Shown here: piece by piece, positions 33,267 through 42,600 of the stretch
Layout of the letters: every line of letters begins with the position of its first letter
Position numbering within the stretch: position 1 is the stretch's first letter
From: Aliikangiella coralliicola
Lineage (GTDB): Bacteria > Pseudomonadota > Gammaproteobacteria > Enterobacterales > Kangiellaceae
DNA: 64,000 nt
Direction of reading: 5' to 3'
Assembly (NCBI RefSeq): GCF_007004725.1
Contig: NZ_ML660160.1
Location: forward strand, 1 to 64,000
The notes under the pieces: model-generated
Databases searched by the model: none
The model's input: only the letters and a program-made list of their open reading frames with translations
Told to the model about the DNA's origin: nothing
Made by a program: the position numbers and the translations under genes

Positions 33267-33770
33267 GTGCAAATTAGAAAAACTACAAAGGATGATATCG
33301 AAGGGGTTTACCAGCTTTATCGGGAAGTCGCGAAACAGCCGGGTGGAATTGCCCGATTAACTAATGAAGTGACGCTAGTTTATGTGAGAGACTTTTTATC
33401 AAAGTCACTATTAAATGGCGTCAGTTATGTTTGCGTTGATGATTCGGAAAAAATTATTGGTGAAATACATGCCTACAGCCCAGGTATATTTTGCTTTTCC
33501 CATATACTATCTGATTTGAGTGTTGTTATTGATAGTGATGCCCAGGGCCAGGGTGCAGGCCGATTATTATTTGAAACATTTATGCTGAGAGTGATTAATG
33601 ATTTTCCCTCAATATTACGAGTTGAATTGATAGCGCGAGAATCAAATAAAAAAGCCATCAGTTTTTACCAATCACTTGGATTTTCTATTGAGGGAAAACT
33701 GAGTGGTCGGATTAAAACTATTGATGGTGATTTAGAGGCTGATATTCCTATGGCCTGGATTCGCCAATAA
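33267..33770 (+). CDS. GNAT family N-acetyltransferase
   Basis: This 167-residue acetyltransferase shows the GNAT fold. Motif A is L-S-V-V-I-D-S-D-A-Q-G-Q-G-A-G-R-L-L-F (the Q/R-x-x-G-x-G/A acetyl-CoA loop), and motif B is E-S-N-K-K-A-I-S-F-Y-Q-S-L-G-F. It resembles RimI/PhnO-like enzymes, but the substrate (amine, amino acid or peptide) is not predictable. Start is GTG with no clear ribosome site. Gap of 123 bases to the preceding secreted protein. Confidence 0.85.
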   Translation: MQIRKTTKDDIEGVYQLYREVAKQPGGIARLTNEVTLVYVRDFLSKSLLNGVSYVCVDDSEKIIGEIHAYSPGIFCFSHILSDLSVVIDSDAQGQGAGRLLFETFMLRVINDFPSILRVELIARESNKKAISFYQSLGFSIEGKLSGRIKTIDGDLEADIPMAWIRQ

Positions 33771-33815
33771 AGCATTCTCCGCAATTTGCTAACGGGTACG
33801 TTTGGTTTCTGGTTT

Positions 33816-33875
33816 GATGTATTTGGATTTAATGTATTTGGGTTTGGTGTATTTGGGTTTGGTGTATTTGGGGTT
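33816..33875 (+). repeat. four 15-base tandem repeats
   Basis: Units 33816-33830, 33831-33845, 33846-33860 and 33861-33875 follow the pattern (G/A)(A/G)TGTATTTGGGTTT with one or two changes each. They lie just upstream of the DUF1801 gene. Likely slippage product in the promoter region. Confidence 0.85.
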
Positions 33876-33909
33876 GAACTATTTTGGTATGAATAAGGGA
33901 AACTGAAAA

Positions 33910-34287
33910 ATGCAATATGATGTAAAAACGCCGGCGGAGTATTTAGACAACCTGGAAGATGATTGGCGGCGTGAAAAGCTTGGAGTGCTGAGAGCTTTGA
34001 TTAAAAAGACTGCACCCGACTTAGTTGAAGGTATTCATTATAAAATGCTCAGTTACCAGGACGAAAGAGGGGTTATTTTTCATCTTAATGCGCAGAAAAA
34101 TTATGTGAGTCTTTATGTTGGAGATGCCAGGAAAATTGATCCCGAAGGGCTGCTGCTTAAGGGGATTGATGTTGGAAAGGGTTGTATCCGCTTTAAAAAA
34201 TCAACTCCGATTGATACAACCAACATTGCGCAGTTTTTAAAGAAATTAATTAGTTTATGGAAAAAGGGCGAAGACATAGGTTGTTAA
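33910..34287 (+). CDS. DUF1801 (YdhG-like) protein
   Basis: This 125-residue cytoplasmic protein matches the DUF1801/YdhG fold: Y-L-D-N-L near the N-terminus, E-G-I-H-Y-K-M-L-S-Y, V-S-L-Y-V-G-D, then C-I-R-F-K-K and helical C-terminus. Some members are linked to iron or frataxin-like folds, but the biochemical role is unknown. It stands between a GNAT gene on the same strand and a convergent lipoprotein gene; 15-base repeats lie before it. Confidence 0.75.
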   Translation: MQYDVKTPAEYLDNLEDDWRREKLGVLRALIKKTAPDLVEGIHYKMLSYQDERGVIFHLNAQKNYVSLYVGDARKIDPEGLLLKGIDVGKGCIRFKKSTPIDTTNIAQFLKKLISLWKKGEDIGC

Positions 34288-34326
34288 TAATCCCTTGGAG
34301 TTAGTGAAATAACTTTTCAGCTTAAA

Positions 34327-34779
34327 CTAATTTTGACAAAAGCTGTCTTCAACTTTGATCAAAGAAACGTCGGCACCTCTGATGATTTGCAAACATTCAT
34401 CAACTTTAATTTTAGTGTTTTTAGTGGCTAAATTGTAATCCGTATTGTCAGCTGTTCGCATACTCACAAGCAGTCCGCGACTGGAGCCTTCTTCAATTGA
34501 AACAAAAACACTGGAAACGATTGCGCCGGTGATGGCTCCGCTGATAAGGTCTTCAGAGTCTCCATCTGAGTTTTCAATAGCGCCTTCTATACCACCCATA
34601 ACTGCAGCCTGACCTGCTTTTGAGTCGAAGGTGATGGGCTTGGTTTTAAGCACTTTGGCATAAATTACCTCAACCAGTTGCTCTGCATCGGCAAGGTTGA
34701 CTCCCTTGTTAGCACATCCCGATAATGCCAAACCAAACATTAACCCGAAGAAAATATTCTTCATTGTTGCAATTCTCAT
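34327..34779 (-). CDS. lipoprotein with glycine-zipper-like segment
   Basis: A protein of about 150 residues with a lipoprotein signal: L-A-L-S-G-C, lipidated Cys about residue 22. The mature part has a Gly/Ala-rich, zipper-like stretch (A-V-M-G-G-I-E-G-A-I and L-I-S-G-A-I-T-G-A-I-V-S-S) like the outer-membrane glycine-zipper lipoproteins of the SlyB type. Starts at 34779 (with AGGTG close by), 34764 or 34824 are possible. It is on the same strand and downstream of the HD hydrolase, 60 bases away. Confidence 0.72.
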   Translation of the reverse strand: MRIATMKNIFFGLMFGLALSGCANKGVNLADAEQLVEVIYAKVLKTKPITFDSKAGQAAVMGGIEGAIENSDGDSEDLISGAITGAIVSSVFVSIEEGSSRGLLVSMRTADNTDYNLATKNTKIKVDECLQIIRGADVSLIKVEDSFCQN

Positions 34780-34839
34780 TTCACCTGTAAAAAAAGTTGG
34801 CGAATATTCTAGTTGAACCAACATTAACTGAAGCTGAAT

Positions 34840-35502
34840 TTAGAGAAATTTTTGATTAGGTGCGTTTAAATAGTCTATTTCAGATTGAATATTTCTGAGC
34901 GCAATATTTTCATATTTTTTGTTAAAAAAATCGCTTGAGAATATTGGTTGTTGTTCTAGCGTATTTTCTAAAAAGCGCCTTCTTCCTCGATTAAAAAGAA
35001 AATTAGGAATCTTGCTGTGTTCTTTTCGAACGGCATCAACGTACTGAAAGTATCGCTGACGGTCGGCGCCGAGTATTGCCATATCTGCATCGAGAAACCT
35101 CTGGGTTTCGCTGTCAACTGTCCGGCTATCATGGCTTTGAGTCGATAGTATCATCGACTCAACTCGCGTGATTTCAGTTTGGTTTGCTCCCGCTTTTTTC
35201 ATAAAGTACCTTGCCCACTCAGCGCTCTTTTCTTCATTGTTCTGGTCTCCGGGCTGATAAATAAAATCGTGAAACCATACTGCCCATGTGGTTTCCGCGG
35301 AAATTTTGGTCTCGGAAGAAATATGGGCGAAACTATCCAGCTCCCTGAAAACATGAGCGATATGGGATAAGTTGTGATAATGGCGATGAGGTTCGGTATA
35401 AGCTGTGATGATTTCAGCAAAAATCTTTTCGGCGATTCCAGATGATAAGTTATAAGGCTCTATGAATTGTTTCCAGCGGATCTTTAGTTGTTCCCTGATC
35501 AT
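34840..35502 (-). CDS. HD-superfamily metal-dependent hydrolase
   Basis: This 220-residue cytoplasmic protein has the HD signature: H-Y-H-N-L-S-H-I (about 41-48), F-H-D-F-I-Y (H78-D79), and the later H-D-S with D-A-D-M-A-I-L-G. It resembles the predicted HD phosphohydrolases often found alone in proteobacteria; the likely substrate is a phosphoester such as a nucleotide. Its start overlaps the stop of the CoaD-CoaE fusion by four bases (ATGA), so it is translationally coupled. A role in CoA or nucleotide metabolism is inference from that coupling. Confidence 0.85.
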   Translation of the reverse strand: MIREQLKIRWKQFIEPYNLSSGIAEKIFAEIITAYTEPHRHYHNLSHIAHVFRELDSFAHISSETKISAETTWAVWFHDFIYQPGDQNNEEKSAEWARYFMKKAGANQTEITRVESMILSTQSHDSRTVDSETQRFLDADMAILGADRQRYFQYVDAVRKEHSKIPNFLFNRGRRRFLENTLEQQPIFSSDFFNKKYENIALRNIQSEIDYLNAPNQKFL

Positions 35503-36692
35503 ACTCTTAACTCCTCAATGACAGAAGCGGAGTCAGTTTCATCAATAATTTGTTCAAGTAGCCTTTCAGCGCTTTCGACATCAGGCTTGTTTGAGGTATT
35601 TCTAATCCATAAGCGACCGAAATGGTCTGCATCAATCGCGTTGTTAATTGCTTTTTTCTTGGCCGTAAAACACCACTGTGAAATCCGTCGACTTTCGCTT
35701 TCCTCTCGAGTATAGCCTCTTGATAGCATCCGCAGCGTCTGTTGCTCGCGACTAACATTATTGAGAATTACTTGATTATTACAAACGGGCAGTAACCCCG
35801 CTTCAACCAGTAAAGCACCGTTGAGTAAAATGATTCCTTTTTTTCGGTAAAGCGACTTTCTTAATAGAATAGTGATGGGCTCAAGCAAAAGCGAGTTGAG
35901 ATCTTTCAGCGCTTTACTATCGTTAAATACAACTTTTGCGAGAAGTTTGCGGTCTACTTTTCCGTTGACACAAATTTGATGACCGAATCGACTGATAAGC
36001 GATTGAGTGAGCTGAACATGCATTGGGCTAGTATCTTCTTGCAGCAAATTATGGCCCAATTTATCCAGATCAATATGATGAAGTGGTATCTTCTTTTTGT
36101 CGGCGACTTTTCGCAGCTGATCACAGAGCGTTGATTTGCCGGAGGCGATTTCACCTGTTACTCCAATGATGACCTGACCGGATATTTTGCGCTCCAAAGC
36201 TGATTTTACGACTAGCGGTACATATTGGGTTAAGGTGCCATGTTCGACCTGAATGGCCTTGACGGCGCTAGAACTTACGTGAGCGAGTGCCGGGTCGGCA
36301 AATAGTATGTGGGTGTCAATTCCAACCTGTTGGCTGAGCCCAACCAGGTGGTGTGTCTGTTCATAGTCAAAATCTGTTGGGTTGCGAACGCCCTTGACGA
36401 TAATGCTCGCTCCTTGTTCACAAGCGAAATCGGCGACCATTCCCTGGAATGAAACGACGGTGACATTGTTAAGGTGAGCCAGTGCCTGCTTCGCAAGATT
36501 TAATCTTTCCTCCAGAGAAAACAGATATGTCTTCAGCGGGTTACGCCCAATTCCAACGACGATTTGTTGAAATGTATTACTGATTCTCTCAACAACATTG
36601 ATATGCCCCTTGGTAATCGGATCTGCGGAAAATGCATAGACGGCTTTTGATGGGGTGAGGGAAATGTCTAGTTTATGCTGTTTTACGTTCAT
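35499..36692 (-). CDS. bifunctional phosphopantetheine adenylyltransferase / dephospho-CoA kinase (CoaD-CoaE fusion)
   Basis: This 397-residue protein joins the last two CoA-synthesis steps. Residues about 15-170 match bacterial CoaD along the length: D-P-I-T-K-G-H (H30), S-L-E-E-R-L-N-L-A, V-K-G-V-R-N-P-T-D-F-D-Y-E and V-S-S-S-A-V-K. Residues about 173-385 match CoaE: P-loop G-V-T-G-E-I-A-S-G-K-S-T (177-188) and D-L-D-K-L-G-H. The G-T-F of normal CoaD is A-F-S here, so activity should be tested. The same domain order is known from animal COASY; in bacteria the two are normally separate genes. It is divergent from a TetR gene with two operator-like palindromes between. Confidence 0.88.
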   Translation of the reverse strand: MNVKQHKLDISLTPSKAVYAFSADPITKGHINVVERISNTFQQIVVGIGRNPLKTYLFSLEERLNLAKQALAHLNNVTVVSFQGMVADFACEQGASIIVKGVRNPTDFDYEQTHHLVGLSQQVGIDTHILFADPALAHVSSSAVKAIQVEHGTLTQYVPLVVKSALERKISGQVIIGVTGEIASGKSTLCDQLRKVADKKKIPLHHIDLDKLGHNLLQEDTSPMHVQLTQSLISRFGHQICVNGKVDRKLLAKVVFNDSKALKDLNSLLLEPITILLRKSLYRKKGIILLNGALLVEAGLLPVCNNQVILNNVSREQQTLRMLSRGYTREESESRRISQWCFTAKKKAINNAIDADHFGRLWIRNTSNKPDVESAERLLEQIIDETDSASVIEELRV

Positions 36693-36710
36693 ATTAGAAC
36701 TCTCCTTTTA

Positions 36711-36736
36711 TTAAATTGGTTGCTCAACCAATTTAA
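36711..36736. promoter_or_regulatory. 26-base TetR-type operator, perfect 12-base arms
   Basis: TTAAATTGGTTG-CT-CAACCAATTTAA lies 19 bases upstream of the CoaD-CoaE fusion. The core TTGGTnnnnnnACCAA type is common for TetR-family operators. A repressor here would cover the promoter of the fusion gene. Confidence 0.65.
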
Positions 36737-36773
36737 AGTTAGATTAACTCGACTTGACTGTTTGGTCAATAAT

Positions 36774-36789
36774 TTGGTCATCCGACCAA
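36774..36789. promoter_or_regulatory. second TetR-type operator
   Basis: TTGGTC-ATCC-GACCAA has 6-base arms. A further half-site, TTTGGTC, lies at 36761-36767. Together with the 36711 site, these suggest repression of both divergent genes. Confidence 0.6.
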
Positions 36790-36879
36790 TTAAAGTGTAT
36801 GATAGTGGTGAAGAGTTCATCGGGTATGATTGAAGAGATGATTTAAGATAGTTATAAAGGTATAGAGATATAGAGAATC

Positions 36880-37476
36880 ATGGGACGACCATCAAACAAA
36901 GCAGAAAGAAGAGCAGAGATAGTACAAGCGTTAATGCAGGTTATGGCAGAAAAGGGCTATGGTGGAGCATCGATTCAGGCGATTGCTAAACAGGCAGGTT
37001 TAACGCCAGGGCTGATCCATTATCACTTTAAAACCAAGCAGGATATTTTATTGGAGTCGGTCACGCAGCTATCGATGATTATGCAAGGTCGCTTTGAGTT
37101 CTTGTCAGAGAAAAGCGAGTCTGCCGAAGAACGACTGAAAGCTTTTATTAATGCAAGGCTGGCCAAGGGTGACGGTTCCAGTGAAAAAGCTGTGGAGGCG
37201 TGGGTTATGATCAGCGCTGAAGCAGTTCGGCAGCCAGAAGTAAAAACAGTTTATCTTGAAGCGATGAAAACACAGAAAAAAATATTGAAGGAATTCTTGT
37301 TAGATTATTTTGAAAAAAAAATAACCGGCAAAAAGCTTGAGAGTAAAGTGGCTTTTGTAATGGCATTTATGGAGGGGGCGTTCACATTGTCAATTTCCGC
37401 CGGAGAAGTTATGCCCAAAAATTGGGCCGCCGTAGAGCTCATGTCAATTTTAACCAGAGAGCGCCAACTACTTTGA
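36880..37476 (+). CDS. TetR/AcrR regulator of the CoaD-CoaE fusion operon
   Basis: This 198-residue regulator has a helix-turn-helix at about 10-55 (I-V-Q-A-L-M-Q-V-M-A-E-K-G-Y, A-S-I-Q-A-I-A-K-Q-A-G-L-T-P-G-L-I-H-Y-H-F), similar to BetI/FadR-type TetR proteins that bind acyl-CoA or small metabolites. The ligand domain ends normally for the family. It is divergent from the fusion gene and three TTGGT/ACCAA-containing sites lie between, so it most likely represses the fusion and itself. If the ligand were an acyl-CoA, feedback on CoA synthesis would make sense; this is inference. Confidence 0.88.
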   Translation: MGRPSNKAERRAEIVQALMQVMAEKGYGGASIQAIAKQAGLTPGLIHYHFKTKQDILLESVTQLSMIMQGRFEFLSEKSESAEERLKAFINARLAKGDGSSEKAVEAWVMISAEAVRQPEVKTVYLEAMKTQKKILKEFLLDYFEKKITGKKLESKVAFVMAFMEGAFTLSISAGEVMPKNWAAVELMSILTRERQLL

Positions 37477-37875
37477 TAAGAACATCAATCTTTAAGCAAT
37501 CAGTTTTGATAACAAAAAATTAAAAAACGAAGTTGCCGAGTTTTACCAAACTGTTTTGCTCCTTAAATCATTAAATAATTTATTTATCAGCTTCATTTTA
37601 TTGCTTTGCATCAATATCTCCCAGCTAAATTATTTATTTAAAATGTCTTTCGGATTTTAATCAATCGGTTACCGAAAAACATCGTTAATTATCGGGATTA
37701 AATCCAATTTTTAATTGTGGGGAAATATTTGTTATTTCACGCTAGAGATCTCTTTTCGAGAAGAAATCTCTTCGTTTTCAACTCTTAAAGAGATAATAAC
37801 GACAAGTGCAATAGGACAATAGCAATACAACAACGAAAAATCTATTGCATCAATAAAACTCTAAGGAGGCTTCGC
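37477..37875. other. intergenic region upstream of the astacin-like protease
   Basis: The 399 bases hold no gene. AGAGATCTCT and a following AATCTCTTCG near 37744-37773 form weak inverted repeats. The protease ribosome site AAGGAGG lies at the end. Confidence 0.35.
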
Positions 37876-39069
37876 ATGTTAAAAAAAATCAAATATGTTC
37901 TATGTGGTTTTTGTTTAGTCGCTGTGCAGTTAACATTCGCCGATACACTTTCGAAAAAGACACTTTCCCAAAATGATGATATTTGGGGATATTCCAGCGT
38001 TGGTCGAGAAGTGATCGATATCGTGACTGATACAGGAGAAGTTATCAAAGCTGTTGATGTTAATGGGCTGGCGTATTCTGGCGACATGATTTTAGGTAAG
38101 ACCGATGAACTACGGCAATATGGACTACGTGTCGTTACTGGAAAGGAAGCTCCGACGGAAAGTGATCGATTTGGTACCAGGGCTGCAATTCGCTATCCAT
38201 CATCGGGTTATAAATGGACTAACGGTGTTGTGCCTTACGTTTTTGCTTCCAGCCTTGGCAGCCGCGGTAGAAGTGCTATGCAGTACGCAATTAATCACTG
38301 GAATTCGAAAACAAATATCAACTTAGTGCCACGGAGTAATCAGCGGGATTACATCGTTATTCAAGGCGGTGGCGGATGTAGTTCCTGGGTAGGCCGTCAG
38401 GGAGGGCGTCAAGTTGTGACGCTCGCTGAAGGTTGTGGTAATGGTGCAGCAGTTCACGAAATAGGTCATGCAGTTGGTTTTTTCCACGAGCAGACCCGAT
38501 CAGATCGTGATAACTATGTCACCATTTATTGGAACAACATTCAAAGTGGCATGGAATATAATTTTCAAAAAATGAGTAGTAGTGATGGGCGCACTCATGG
38601 CCAATACGATTATTACTCGATTATGCATTACCGAACGACTGCTTTCGGGATCAATAACGCAATCACTATCTGGCCGAAGCAAAGTGGTGTTGACACCAAT
38701 TATATGGGGAACGGCTCGGTACTTTCAGGTGGTGACATTGCAGCAGCGGCTGCGATTTATGGCGGTAATGGTGGAGGCGGTGAAACCTATACCGGCAGTT
38801 TATCCGGTACTAATGACTCCGACGTACAGCCAAACGGAAACTGGTTTCAATATGGCGGAGGGACGCTCCGGGCTACATTGAGTGGTCCGAGTAACGCGGA
38901 CTTTGATCTCAAATTGTATCGCTGGAATGGCTCTTGGGTAGAGGTTGCAAAATCAGAATCGCCCACATCTAACGAATCAATTAATTATAATGCTTCGTCG
39001 GGTTATTATTATTTTAAAGTTTATTCATATAGCGGTAGTGGTAGTTATACTTTTACGCTTAATCGATAA
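37876..39069 (+). CDS. secreted astacin-like (M12A) metalloprotease
   Basis: This 397-residue exported zinc endopeptidase has a signal peptide (about 1-22) and propeptide (to about 98). The catalytic domain (about 100-295) has H194-E-I-G-H-A-V-G-F-F-H204-E-Q-T-R, the astacin zinc signature, and the Met-turn S-I-M-H-Y with Y252 as likely fifth ligand. A Gly-rich linker leads to a C-terminal PPC-type beta domain (about 305-397: Y-T-G-S-L-S-G, D-F-D-L-K-L-Y-R-W, Y-Y-F-K-V-Y-S), usually cleaved or used in secretion. AAGGAGG lies five to six bases before the ATG. It is one of three exported proteases in the window, with the subtilase and the trypsin-like enzyme. Confidence 0.93.
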   Translation: MLKKIKYVLCGFCLVAVQLTFADTLSKKTLSQNDDIWGYSSVGREVIDIVTDTGEVIKAVDVNGLAYSGDMILGKTDELRQYGLRVVTGKEAPTESDRFGTRAAIRYPSSGYKWTNGVVPYVFASSLGSRGRSAMQYAINHWNSKTNINLVPRSNQRDYIVIQGGGGCSSWVGRQGGRQVVTLAEGCGNGAAVHEIGHAVGFFHEQTRSDRDNYVTIYWNNIQSGMEYNFQKMSSSDGRTHGQYDYYSIMHYRTTAFGINNAITIWPKQSGVDTNYMGNGSVLSGGDIAAAAAIYGGNGGGGETYTGSLSGTNDSDVQPNGNWFQYGGGTLRATLSGPSNADFDLKLYRWNGSWVEVAKSESPTSNESINYNASSGYYYFKVYSYSGSGSYTFTLNR

Positions 39070-39094
39070 TAAATAATCATTAATTGAAAGATCG

Positions 39095-39122
39095 GTAACA
39101 GGTTAGATTGTTAGCCTGTTAC
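39095..39122. terminator. bidirectional terminator
   Basis: GTAACAGG (39095-39102) pairs with CCTGTTAC (39115-39122), followed by TGTTTTC on the plus strand. It lies between the convergent astacin gene and the candidate immunity gene, overlapping the stop of the latter. Confidence 0.5.
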
Positions 39123-39561
39123 TGTTTTCTGATAAATATTGCCTAGTTACTTCAACCGCTTTCTGCTCGTTTTTAAGATAGTCAAGAATGGGTTTGGAAA
39201 CGTCACACCTTAAGTTTTCCAGGGAAAAATTGATGGCGCGATGAAGTGTGTTTTGTGAACAGCCATGGTTTGCTTTTAATTCATAAAGAGACTTTCCTTG
39301 AAGACAATCAGGATAAATGACTCTGCTATCAAAATAGCTAACATTAAGTAACTGAAACTGAATATTTTTTTCTATCTTTGATTTAACAATTGCGACTAAC
39401 TCAGCTGCTTTTTTTCCAGTGGTAGAAAGTTCGAAAATACACTTGTTTTGAGTAACAAGAACGATAAAATGCTCATTTGTTCCCGGTTCAGATTTAGCTG
39501 TGTACTCTCCTAAAACGAAACGCTCTTCATTGACAATATTGTTAAAGAAATTACTATTCAT
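39103..39561 (-). CDS. candidate immunity protein for the RHS toxin
   Basis: This 152-residue cytoplasmic protein has no signal peptide or known motif, and I do not recognise the family. It is the only gene directly downstream of the RHS-Hint toxin on the same strand, 137 bases away, which is where immunity genes sit in RHS systems. Its size, mixed alpha/beta character and lack of export fit an immunity protein binding the 97-residue tip. The ribosome site is weak. The assignment rests on position alone; it could be an unrelated small protein. Confidence 0.5.
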   Translation of the reverse strand: MNSNFFNNIVNEERFVLGEYTAKSEPGTNEHFIVLVTQNKCIFELSTTGKKAAELVAIVKSKIEKNIQFQLLNVSYFDSRVIYPDCLQGKSLYELKANHGCSQNTLHRAINFSLENLRCDVSKPILDYLKNEQKAVEVTRQYLSENSNRLTI

Positions 39562-39645
39562 TCTTGTCTCGTATTAAACAATGTTTATAGGCTTTTGCAA
39601 CCGCAATTACGATATTTTTGACCTAATCAGATGTCTTAGCGGTAT

Positions 39646-39690
39646 ATAGATAACAGGCATACTGTAAAAGACAGTGTGCCTGTTATCTAT
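39646..39690 (-). promoter_or_regulatory. 19-base stem between toxin and candidate immunity genes
   Basis: GATAACAGGCATACTG (39649-39664) pairs with CAGTGTGCCTGTTATC (39672-39687) with one wobble pair, and the stem continues three bases outward. It begins nine bases after the toxin stop. There is no T-run after it on the minus strand, so it may be a partial terminator or RNA-processing site that lets the downstream gene be expressed separately. Confidence 0.6.
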
Positions 39691-39698
39691 GGCTTTAG

Positions 39699-42600
39699 TT
39701 AGTCAAGTATTGTGGTTATGATATACCCTCCTGTTTCATCGTCTGGCTCTACTGTTCCGCCTAGGAATTTTTTGCCGCTCGACAACGCCCGATCCAACCT
39801 GTCGCGCAGCTCCTCGTTAACGACATCACCTGTTCTAATAGTCGCTTTACGAGCGCCTTGATCGAGTAAATCTTCTGTTAATTCTTTAAAATCACCGACC
39901 TCTGCTGCATACATTGTTTCAATATCAACATACGCCATACCGTTATCATCGATTTCAATATTTGTTGCTCCCAGGTTTGGATAATCTTTCTCACAATTGT
40001 GGACCCAGGTATTTAACTCGCCCACATAGTAAGTATCGAGATCTTCAACATCAATGTTCCACATAAATTGAGGTTGATTTTCCCACTGAATATCAACGAC
40101 TTTTAAAACTGTATTATTAACACTGGAGAGTAAGTGGCCGACAATGAGTTTATCGGCAGTAACCCATCCCTTATTTTCGACATAAAATGGATGCTCTTCT
40201 GTTGTTGTAATCTGTTCTTGCATCCCAATTTTATTTTCGAGTGTTAAGTGGATTACTTGTTCATGTTCCTTAGAATAGATACCTAAAATTTTTCGCCATC
40301 CCGCAGTGCCATTGTCTGATTCATCACGAGAATAAACAAGATCACCAATTTTTAACTTGCTGAACGCTTTCCTCCCTTCAATCGAGAGCACTTCGGTGTC
40401 TTGAGTAAAGCTACAGTCGCCAACTTTTCTTCGGTTTTTATTTCGTTTTTTAAATTGTTTTCGCCCTTTTTTCAGAAGGCCAACCGCGTTACTGGCACTA
40501 CCGAAGAGCAGTTTTTCTGTGGCTTTTTCTCCGGCTTTAGCAAGTCCTTCTTTCATCAGCCATTCACCACCGTCACCATATACTTTTTGTCGTATGTAAG
40601 CTGTGTGCGCGGTATCAACAAATGTAGCGACTGCGTCTGCGGCGTCATAAACTTTAAGAAGTAACCAGGGATTAAGACCTGTTGGATCAGTGGCATTGAC
40701 CGGATTATTTCTCGTGTATTGATAGAGGTTGTAGCTACCCGGATTGTAGGGATTAAAGTCTCTAGCTGGATCGGGGACCAGAAAGCGAGCAAAATTTGGA
40801 TCCTGATACCGTGCTTTCATGTAAGTCAGCCCGGTTGAATCGGCTTCATGCCCAGTGTATCCACCGGGACCTATATGGGATGGTGCTGAGAGCATTGACA
40901 TTCCATAAGGACTATACTCATGGTGTTTAACCTCACTATCAGACCACGTAACAGCAGGACTCCCTAACCTATCAAGGTAATAAGTTTCATTTCCTTTGTC
41001 CGCGTCCGAGGTCAGAAGAATGCGGCTATTTTGGTAAAGAAAGTCTTTACGGTTTTGTTGGAGTTGTGTTTCGATACCGTTAGCCAATTGATATTTGAAC
41101 TCACTTAATACAGTACCATCCAAGTCTCTAACAGAATAAATAACCTCATCTTCTTTGATGGTAGCGACTCGGTGGCCTATAGAATCATATAGGTAGCGTT
41201 GCTCATTGCCGCTTTTACTCATCGCGCGAATTGAATGAGTCCGCCCTAATCTATTAAAACTATACTCATACATCCCGTCACGGGTTACTTGTCCCTCATC
41301 GTTATACGTCCAACTGTCATTTTGATAAGGATTACCTGAAGAATATTGAGTGGTTAGTTTCGGAATCGTTAGTAGCCCGGTATTCAGCTCGCCGCGAGAT
41401 GTCAGGTTGCCATAAGTATCATAGTTGTAGTTGATACTATGTTGTCCAACAGTCAAAGAAGTTAGCTCATTGGTTGTACTATAACCAAAGGAAAAGTCGG
41501 TTGGTTGAGTATAGAGCTTATCCTCTCTTGTGTAAGAATTAATGCTACCGTGGTTATTATAGGTGACATTAGCAATTGAATATTCTGGCGATGCACGCTT
41601 GAACTCTATGTCGTTAGAGAGTTGCTGTAAATTCAAACTGGAACTCAACATTCGTCCGATAGCGTCGTATGACCAAACAGCGTTTCCACCTTGAGTGTTT
41701 GTTTGATCGGAATAAGTGAGAGTGCTTATCAGACCGAGAGGATTAAAAGAAATATCTACGACATTCTTAGTTATCTTATTGCTCGTCCATTTGACGGATT
41801 TTTGAGCGCCATTAAAGGAGTATTGGTAGTCGACTTTATTGCTACTATTGGGGTAGGTAATGGTATTAATTTGTCCCAATGAATTGTAACCATAAGTCGT
41901 TGTAAAACTTCTGGTTGGAGAGGTACCATTGCCGTCAATATCAATTTCCAGTTTCACTTTGACAGGTTTATTCATTGGGTCAAACAATTCATTGTGTTGT
42001 TTGAGCCAGTCGCTGCCAGTTTCTGAAGTGTTAAAGACTTCCGCAAGAATTAAACGATTGGACGAATCGAATTCATATTTTTCACAGGTCTGTATGCTGT
42101 TATTTCTTTCGCAGTTTTTCTGGATTAATCGGCCTAACTGGTCATATTGGTAGTGGTACTTATAGCCGGAGCCTGAAACCTTTTTCAACAGGTTTCGTTC
42201 GTCATATTCGTAAGTAATATTACCTTCGATTTCTGGGTGTGTTTCGCGAATGGTTGAACCAAGCCAGTCATAAGTAATTGTGCGTGGTTGTCCACCACTT
42301 GGATTTATAGTCCGCTTTATCCCACCGGTCTCACTATCGCGCGTATAACTAAATGAAGTACTATCGTTTTCTGTTGCTGCAAAAACGACTCTACCAAGCA
42401 AATCAACAATCTTTGTTTTCACAACCCAGGCGCCGGTTGAGCCCTCTCTTTGTTTGTTTATCGTTTTCATATGGCCGTTACTTAAACGGACATAATCGTA
42501 TTCCATTTGGCGCAGTATGGAAGAATCTGCGTTCAGAACATTGGTTGTTTTAATTCGTCCATAAACATCGTAGGTCATTGTTCTTCGAGCGCAAAATTTT

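Noticed and set aside
33816-33875. The short tandem repeats as a CRISPR array
   Set aside because: Units are contiguous without spacers and far shorter than CRISPR repeats.
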